Source: JBLHKE01 sp047619485
Lineage (GTDB): Bacteria; Verrucomicrobiota; Verrucomicrobiia; Verrucomicrobiales; DEV007
Direction of reading: 5' to 3'
Assembly: GCA_047619485.1 (NCBI GenBank)
Contig: JBLHKE010000033.1
Coordinates: 1-21,680 of the forward strand
DNA: 21,680 nucleotides
Positions 15,940 through 21,680 of this stretch are shown piece by piece. Position 1 is the stretch's first letter; every line of letters begins with the position of its first letter. A program made the position numbers and the translations under genes. Under the pieces are notes generated by a model. That model was given only the letters and a program-made list of their open reading frames with translations. It made no database searches and was not told where the DNA came from.

Positions 15940-18900
15940 TCACTCGACCAAGAACTTCCGCCCGGCGCTGCGACCAAAAATAGCGGGCGAGTACATCGCT
16001 TCCGCGCGTGCCGGCAGTGCAGTGCTAGTCCCGCGTCCCGTTGCCCGCAGCTGGTAGCTAATCACGACAGGCGCATCCGCCAGCAGCCGGCGGACGAAAA
16101 TGTCGGTGCCGCTGTGCCGCACCTCACGGTGATGTCCCCACCAGCCTTCGCGACCGCTCAACTGCTCAACTGGCTCCAAACCAGCCGGACGCGGATCGTA
16201 GAGATGGACAAACTCCAGGTCCCAAGTGCTCTCGACTTTGAGGACCACCTCCATCAGATCCCCGGGTGCAAGCACCATCTCCCCTCTGATCTCGACCCGG
16301 CGGTCATCGTCGGTCACACGATAATAGAGCCGCGAAACCTCCATGCCACCTGCTGCTGCTTGCATCTGCGGCTCCGTTGATTGATAGACCAATTGCGCGT
16401 CAAAGTTCACCCCCATCCCGCGCTCGCAAATCAGCGTAAAATCCAACCCGCCATCCAGTAGCCATTCAGCAGGCACAGGTACCGAGCGGGACGCTGACCA
16501 GAATTTTCCCGTTCTCAATTCCAGTTCGGCTCGCGCTCCACCAGGTAATTCAAACGCAACGTTCACCCCATCATCCTTGAATGGATCGATCTCGAGCGTC
16601 CCGGCGATCGCCTCGATGCACAGCGCGGAATCACGGGTACTTTTCCATAGCTGCCCACCGGAACGCATCGCGAGCAATTTGCTCACCTGATGTGCAATGC
16701 GAACATCCTGCGCCCCCTCTTGGCTCAGGAACATGAGGTAGTAGGCGTTGATTTCGATTGGATCATTCCACCATTTTCGCGGTATTAGAGATATATCCAG
16801 TCCCGCTACCTCTTCATGGATCGCCGCGACTAATTCATTCGGCACCTTCGCCTCGGCTTCGTTTAGCAGCCCGAGCGCCAGCAGAATTTTTGCATAGGTC
16901 GGCAACTCAACTTGATGTTCCAGCAACAGATCACGCAGATCTGCGAGAGAATCATCTCCACCAGGAGCCTGCACATAGTAGACCATCGCATCGGTCGTCG
17001 TCGGGCACCCCTCATCGAGCGCCCCTTCTCGATCACTAGCGTAGCCCGCGAGCCAATCTCCCGACTCGAACACCTCGTCGACAAAGTGGTCGAACCCCGC
17101 CCGCGAAGCAATCAATAGCCCGCGTTTGATTTGGGCGGTGAGGTAGGGATCTGACTCATGACCCCCGAACCATCCCCAACCGCCATCCTCCTGCCGCAAT
17201 TCTCCCAATCGGTGAATTCCCCGGATGACTAAGCCCCTCACATACTCGCGAGTGAATGCCCCCTCCTCCCGATCGTCACCAAGCCCGGTATCACCCCGAA
17301 TCCAACCAAGTGAATCAACGCTTTCAGCCAACATCTGTTTGCGGAATGTATCCCAATCCAATCCAAGCCGCTCCACCGTCTGGAAAGCAATCAGCGTCGG
17401 CAAAAATCGGTTCAGCGTCTGTTCGGCACAGCCGTATGGATAGCTGACCAGTGACGGCAGCGCAGCAAAAGCCTGCTGACCACCGCTGCTCGCGTTGAAG
17501 TGAATCGTCGCCGCAGTGCCCGGCTGCACATCGTCCACCAGAAGCCGTAAATCTCGCGAGCGCTCTTCTTTCGTGAGCGTTCCGCTCTGTGAAACCGCTG
17601 CTCGATGGTCGATCGCGATGACAGGCACCTGCATCTCCATCCCATCGCCAGCCTCGCCGGCAATGCAAGTCGCGCGGAAGGTTACCACCCCCGTCTTCGC
17701 CAACGTTACCCGCCAGTTGAGCCGAGTTTCTCCTCCCGGGGGGATTTCGAAATGCCGCTCTGCTGATTCGCCATCTACAAAGATCGCCACGCCACCTGGA
17801 ATTTCCAGCAGGCCCGTGCCCACCGATTTTTTCTCGGACAAGTTTTGCACCAATGCGACCACCTCGATCAGATCACCCAGCACAGCAGAGCGCGGAACTA
17901 CCAGACGCAATTGCAAGGACTTGCTAACTTGAATCTCCGCCACGCCATCCCCAGCGCGATTATGTTCATCAAGCGCCCAAGCCTGCGCCTTCCACGCAGT
18001 CAGGCCATCAGGCACCGTGAACTTCGCCACAGAACGCCCGTCCTTGCCAGTCCGAACCGCAGCGCCCCAGTAAGCCCGATCCGCAAAGTGCCGCCGCGGT
18101 GCACGATTGTTCGCGACCTTCTTCTGTGCCCCCACGACCATGCCCGACCCACCAAAGGTCTGTGGAATCTCCGGCGGATCGTGTTGTTGGATCGAGTTAT
18201 CCCCAATCCGGTAAAACTGCCCCTGCGGCTTCCATACAAAATTCCCGTATAGACTACCCCGGTTCCGATCAAAGATCCCAATGTCATTCTCCATCCAGTA
18301 CTCGTACGCAAATGGCTCCGGCTCGTCCCAAGGCGAAGGCGAACAGCTGGCTCGTGAGCTGAGTAGGATCTCAAACGGGACTCCGTAGAAAAATTCACGC
18401 GCTTTGTCATCCTCCGGAGGAGCGATTTCAGCCAATGCTCGATCATAAACAGTCACCGCCAGTGATGCGTCGACCGGCCTTCCACTAGAATCATTCACCT
18501 CCACCACGAGCTCCGCCACATCACCGGGCTGAGCCTTCGAAGGAGTCGCACGCACTGAAACATCGAGAAACTTGCCCACCTGTGGAACGTTGATCTGGCA
18601 GATGTCCGTGTGTGATTTTCCATTGCGAATTGTCATCGCCCCGATGAAAAAATTGGGCGAATCCCGGTGGCTGATCGGCAACGTCACCATCGCGACATGG
18701 TTCTCAGTGCGCAACAAGCGCGGTGCTTCCGCCTGCCCAGGGAGAAATTGGAACAACCAGACATGGCAATCCTCCTCACGAGTATGAATCGCAAGTTCTA
18801 AAGATTCACCCGCGCGACAAACCGTTCGCGCCGGAGTGATCTGCAACGGGCTGTAGCGCTGACCGCCGACATCCCCCCCCAAGACATTGAAGATGGCTGC

Positions 18901-21680
18901 GCGTTCATGCTTCCCGTCGCTCAGAGAAACACGATACTGTCCAGCCTCACTGAGCCACGGAACTTCGACCCGTCGATCACCAGAAAACTCAATTTGTTTC
19001 GAGAACACTTCGATCTCGTTCGGTGGCCACGCATCGCCAGGAGTAATCCTCAACAGCTTCAGTTCAGCGCCCCCCTTCTGGCCAGTCCCATCGGTATCAA
19101 AAGCACTCGCATAAAACACAGCGGGCTCACCCTCGCGGTAAAACCCTCGATCAGGGCGAATTTCGAGCTCGACGCTACGCCCTGTATGCAACAGTTCTTC
19201 TGTCGCGGTCAGCGTCCGCCCAGCGGCATCCATCACCGTCGAATCAACCGTCACGGTGTAGGCGGCGACACCCAAATCCGGGAACTCAGCATCAAACTCG
19301 ATGACGCAACGTCCGTTCTCATCGGTGCTTGCCTCCACCCGATCGTCGACCAAATTCTCCGACCAGTAGCCGTGATCATCATCATCATCATAGTCGGTCG
19401 CGCGTGTCGCAGGTCGCGCAACGCCCCAACGTTTCCACCCAGGGTACCACGAACTGCTAGGCAGCGTCCATTCGTAGCCTTTGCCGTAAAGCCAATCGTA
19501 CTCCGCATCTGGGAAAAACTCCTGATCAACCCGGGACGCCCGCATCTTGAACCGAACTTTCGCCTGCCTGAGTGGTTCTCCAGAAAAATAATTCGCCAGC
19601 AGCTCCGCTCGCAACTTACCCTCCCCCGCCGGAGCGAGGGCTTTCAAAGAGACGATGAACTCAGGCTTTTTAAACTCCGCCACTTGGAACGTTTTCAGCC
19701 CCAACAAGACCTTCTCGGATGCCATCTTCAGATCATCCCCCTGCTCCCATCTCCGCATCGCCCAAGGACGGCGCTCCAGAACTCGAACCGCAATCTGTGC
19801 TGCGCCCAAGGCAACGGCACTCGGCAGTTCGAAATCCGCACTGAATGCCCCAAATTTGTCCGCCCGGGTCGAATAATTGAAAATCTCCGCTCCGCTCGCA
19901 TCCTCGACCTCGATCTCCACCTCAGTGTCACCGTAAATCGCCTCGGTGGAATACGTCGCCGACTTTGCATGCCGTAGCCAGCCGCTAAACGCCACCTGCT
20001 GACCAGGACGGTAGAGAGGTTGGTTGGTAACGATAAAACAATCCGCCTGCCATTCCGTGTAAGGACTGAAGCACTCGTCGTCGTACCGCTCAACTCCTCC
20101 CAACTCCATCGACTTCAACTCCACCAGTCCGTCGCTAGTGCGCACCACTATCTGAGAGTAGGGAGAGAATTTTTCTCCCGGCTGAACGACTCCCATCCGA
20201 TCACTTGTAAATAGCGAATCAACAGTCCTATCCTGTTTCCAACCCGACCGATAAGATGGCGCGTAGATCTGAGCCCCCGCCACTGGCCTACCACTGGCAC
20301 CATCCACCAGCACGGTGTGATTACGCCCACCGCCCGATGGGTAAGAGCCCAAAACGTTCTTCTCGATCGTCAACATCGTTGACATGATCGGCATCCCCTC
20401 CCCTGAATCGCCGCGAACGAATAGCCGGTAGGTCCCTGCCTCAGTTAGGTCGAGTTCAAAATTGGTGCGCGAATCAAGATGTTGGATCTTCTTCCTCACT
20501 GGGATTTCGAACTCTTCTACCTTGGAGAAATATTCTCCCGACCATTTTTTCGCATCGGCTGGTGAAGAGTCCCTCCAAGCGTCGAACACCTCCGATTTCG
20601 GGACCGGAAAGAAGACCTTCGCCACATCTAGTTTCCAAGCCTCAATGATCACACTCTCCGTATTGCGCGAGATCAAGGTCATCTGCGGTTTCGTTCCCGC
20701 CGGAGAAATTTGAGGGGCAGTGATAGTCGCAATGGGGAGAACCCGTTTCTGAAATTGCCACATCACCTTCTCCCAGGCTTCCGCATCCTCGGGCAAAAGC
20801 GCGTCGTGCTCGCGGGCATACTGCGCTGCCGTAGCAAACTGCCGACGGTCGGCGTAAATCTCCGCCAGGTGATCCCTCGCATCTTGGCGGAGATCGCTGT
20901 CCGCAGTCTGATCCGCCACCAAGCGCTTATACATTCCGATAAAACAGAAGTTTTCTGGTAGACGATAGCGCCTCGGCCCGGTCGGCGAGAGCAGGATGGT
21001 CTCGTCATCCTTGAGCGTGTGTAACTCTAGTTCTCCCGGAGCCTGCGGATCGAATTCGCTCTCGGTACCGCCAAGAAAATACCAGCCGGAATCATCCAGC
21101 GCTGGCACCCCCAATAGGCCTCTCCAGTGCTCCGCAACTGCCAAGACACTGCGCGCGGTCTGCTGTGGCGCAATGCGCTGCGCCTCTGCCATCAACCAGC
21201 GAAAGCGCTCGCTGTCCCAGCGTGCCTTGGCAAAACTCTCCGGCATTTTCGGTAGGTTCAACTCCCCCCCAGCATCGAGAGCGCTCGATGGATCAGTACT
21301 TCCTACATCACTCTCATCACGCCCCCCCCAGAACAACGACTCTGAGAACCGCCAGCCCCAGTCGTCATCCGAAACCTGGTCGGCACTCAATTTCTCTACG
21401 ATGCAATACGGCGCCTGCGGGAGTTTGATCTCGGTCAGCGCCAGTTCGAACTCATCGCCAGCGAACCAATCTTCCGCAACCTCCCGAAGCAATTCCGCCA
21501 CCGCGGCAGGATCCTTTTCCCACCCCTCCGCCAGCTCTTTCCGAGCCAATCGAATCGCCTCGATGGAGTAGTGCAGCGAACGAGCCTCATCAACTCCGAC
21601 CACTCGCTCGCCGTCGCCCTCGACATGCCCCCGCAAGAACACGCCATCGCGAAGTAAACCACGATCGTTCAATTCGGACC
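15940..21680 (-). CDS. Bacterial alpha-2-macroglobulin-like protein (N-terminus outside window)
   Basis: More than 1,910 residues; the frame is open through the right edge, so start and signal peptide are not visible. The family (YfaS/YfhM-like) traps host or competitor proteases by covalent thioester attachment in the periplasm or at the surface. The order visible is a repeat-like helical region at the start, several macroglobulin beta domains (for example Q-P-L-Y-R-P-G-Q-Q-V and L-E-I-R-P-D-R-G-F-Y-R-E-G-E-P), and a bait-region candidate. Then comes the thioester site Y-P-Y-G-C-A-E-Q-T-L-N-R-F-L-P, with Cys codon at 17430-17428. It fits the bacterial C-x-E-Q consensus. An alpha/alpha toroid-like thioester domain follows, with G-G-W-G-W-F-G-G. 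The final domain ends at 15940. An aspartate run (D-D-D-D-D-H) lies near 19380. The usual partner, PBP1C, is not in the window. Confidence 0.9.
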   Translation of the reverse strand, partial: SELNDRGLLRDGVFLRGHVEGDGERVVGVDEARSLHYSIEAIRLARKELAEGWEKDPAAVAELLREVAEDWFAGDEFELALTEIKLPQAPYCIVEKLSADQVSDDDWGWRFSESLFWGGRDESDVGSTDPSSALDAGGELNLPKMPESFAKARWDSERFRWLMAEAQRIAPQQTARSVLAVAEHWRGLLGVPALDDSGWYFLGGTESEFDPQAPGELELHTLKDDETILLSPTGPRRYRLPENFCFIGMYKRLVADQTADSDLRQDARDHLAEIYADRRQFATAAQYAREHDALLPEDAEAWEKVMWQFQKRVLPIATITAPQISPAGTKPQMTLISRNTESVIIEAWKLDVAKVFFPVPKSEVFDAWRDSSPADAKKWSGEYFSKVEEFEIPVRKKIQHLDSRTNFELDLTEAGTYRLFVRGDSGEGMPIMSTMLTIEKNVLGSYPSGGGRNHTVLVDGASGRPVAGAQIYAPSYRSGWKQDRTVDSLFTSDRMGVVQPGEKFSPYSQIVVRTSDGLVELKSMELGGVERYDDECFSPYTEWQADCFIVTNQPLYRPGQQVAFSGWLRHAKSATYSTEAIYGDTEVEIEVEDASGAEIFNYSTRADKFGAFSADFELPSAVALGAAQIAVRVLERRPWAMRRWEQGDDLKMASEKVLLGLKTFQVAEFKKPEFIVSLKALAPAGEGKLRAELLANYFSGEPLRQAKVRFKMRASRVDQEFFPDAEYDWLYGKGYEWTLPSSSWYPGWKRWGVARPATRATDYDDDDDHGYWSENLVDDRVEASTDENGRCVIEFDAEFPDLGVAAYTVTVDSTVMDAAGRTLTATEELLHTGRSVELEIRPDRGFYREGEPAVFYASAFDTDGTGQKGGAELKLLRITPGDAWPPNEIEVFSKQIEFSGDRRVEVPWLSEAGQYRVSLSDGKHERAAIFNVLGGDVGGQRYSPLQITPARTVCRAGESLELAIHTREEDCHVWLFQFLPGQAEAPRLLRTENHVAMVTLPISHRDSPNFFIGAMTIRNGKSHTDICQINVPQVGKFLDVSVRATPSKAQPGDVAELVVEVNDSSGRPVDASLAVTVYDRALAEIAPPEDDKAREFFYGVPFEILLSSRASCSPSPWDEPEPFAYEYWMENDIGIFDRNRGSLYGNFVWKPQGQFYRIGDNSIQQHDPPEIPQTFGGSGMVVGAQKKVANNRAPRRHFADRAYWGAAVRTGKDGRSVAKFTVPDGLTAWKAQAWALDEHNRAGDGVAEIQVSKSLQLRLVVPRSAVLGDLIEVVALVQNLSEKKSVGTGLLEIPGGVAIFVDGESAERHFEIPPGGETRLNWRVTLAKTGVVTFRATCIAGEAGDGMEMQVPVIAIDHRAAVSQSGTLTKEERSRDLRLLVDDVQPGTAATIHFNASSGGQQAFAALPSLVSYPYGCAEQTLNRFLPTLIAFQTVERLGLDWDTFRKQMLAESVDSLGWIRGDTGLGDDREEGAFTREYVRGLVIRGIHRLGELRQEDGGWGWFGGHESDPYLTAQIKRGLLIASRAGFDHFVDEVFESGDWLAGYASDREGALDEGCPTTTDAMVYYVQAPGGDDSLADLRDLLLEHQVELPTYAKILLALGLLNEAEAKVPNELVAAIHEEVAGLDISLIPRKWWNDPIEINAYYLMFLSQEGAQDVRIAHQVSKLLAMRSGGQLWKSTRDSALCIEAIAGTLEIDPFKDDGVNVAFELPGGARAELELRTGKFWSASRSVPVPAEWLLDGGLDFTLICERGMGVNFDAQLVYQSTEPQMQAAAGGMEVSRLYYRVTDDDRRVEIRGEMVLAPGDLMEVVLKVESTWDLEFVHLYDPRPAGLEPVEQLSGREGWWGHHREVRHSGTDIFVRRLLADAPVVISYQLRATGRGTSTALPARAEAMYSPAIFGRSAGRKFLVE

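Noticed and set aside
15906..15940. Bidirectional terminator between the convergent S4 and macroglobulin genes
   Set aside because: Only weak CCAG/CTGG complementarity is present and no stem with a T tract.
18907..19977. 356-residue plus-strand open frame
   Set aside because: Antisense to the alpha-2-macroglobulin gene, rich in Arg/Pro/His and without recognisable motifs.

Overview
The window looks like a chromosomal segment of a marine or polysaccharide-degrading bacterium of the PVC group, most likely Verrucomicrobiota. The evidence is a 51-residue 'small basic protein' of the kind restricted to Chlamydiae and Verrucomicrobia, several secreted sulfatases, fragments of the planctomycete/verrucomicrobial cytochrome families (PSCyt1, DUF1588, DUF1552), and start codons mostly without Shine-Dalgarno sequences. 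No rRNA, tRNA or CRISPR array was seen.

Layout. (1) 1-3231, minus strand: a compact operon of a TIM-barrel 'phosphoenolpyruvate hydrolase family' protein, a Tm-1-like ATP-binding (UPF0261) protein, a Dabb-domain protein, a sulfatase that has lost its middle, and the first codons of a further gene cut by a mobile element. The first two proteins correspond to the two halves of the plant/fungal Tm-1 protein. (2) 3418-3730, plus strand: a cold-shock protein gene with a perfect inverted repeat upstream and a strong UUCG-loop terminator. (3) 3757-9786: a decayed polysaccharide-utilisation region. It holds an alginate lyase remnant, a DUF1588 fragment, a sulfatase fragment, an intact GH43-like secreted protein, a DUF1552 fragment, an intact iduronate-2-sulfatase-like gene, an unidentified remnant and a broken lipoprotein cytochrome c. 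(4) 9813-11300: an intact heparan-N-sulfatase-like gene. (5) 11493-15906, plus strand: housekeeping genes (small basic protein, RsuA/RluB-type pseudouridine synthase, acetyl-CoA synthetase, an unrecognised coiled-coil protein, an S4/Hsp15-like protein). (6) 15940-21680, minus strand: a very large alpha-2-macroglobulin-like protein that runs off the right edge.

The main unusual content is two families of short non-autonomous mobile elements (MITEs), each in two nearly identical copies. Family A (157 bp, 3-bp TAA target duplication) sits in the alginate lyase and in the cytochrome c gene. Removing the element plus one TAA rejoins the alginate lyase frame exactly. Family B (159 bp, TA or TATA duplication) occurs once within the window (7177-7335) and once, inverted, at the left edge, where it interrupts a gene after six codons. 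In addition, two broken reading frames are each one base away from being open at a long G/C homopolymer (G10 in a sulfatase, C7 in the cytochrome). A C10 tract also lies just upstream of an intact sulfatase start. The picture is of a carbohydrate-degradation locus being dismantled by small-element insertion, internal deletion and homopolymer slippage, next to stable core genes. I found no clearly new defence or biosynthetic system.
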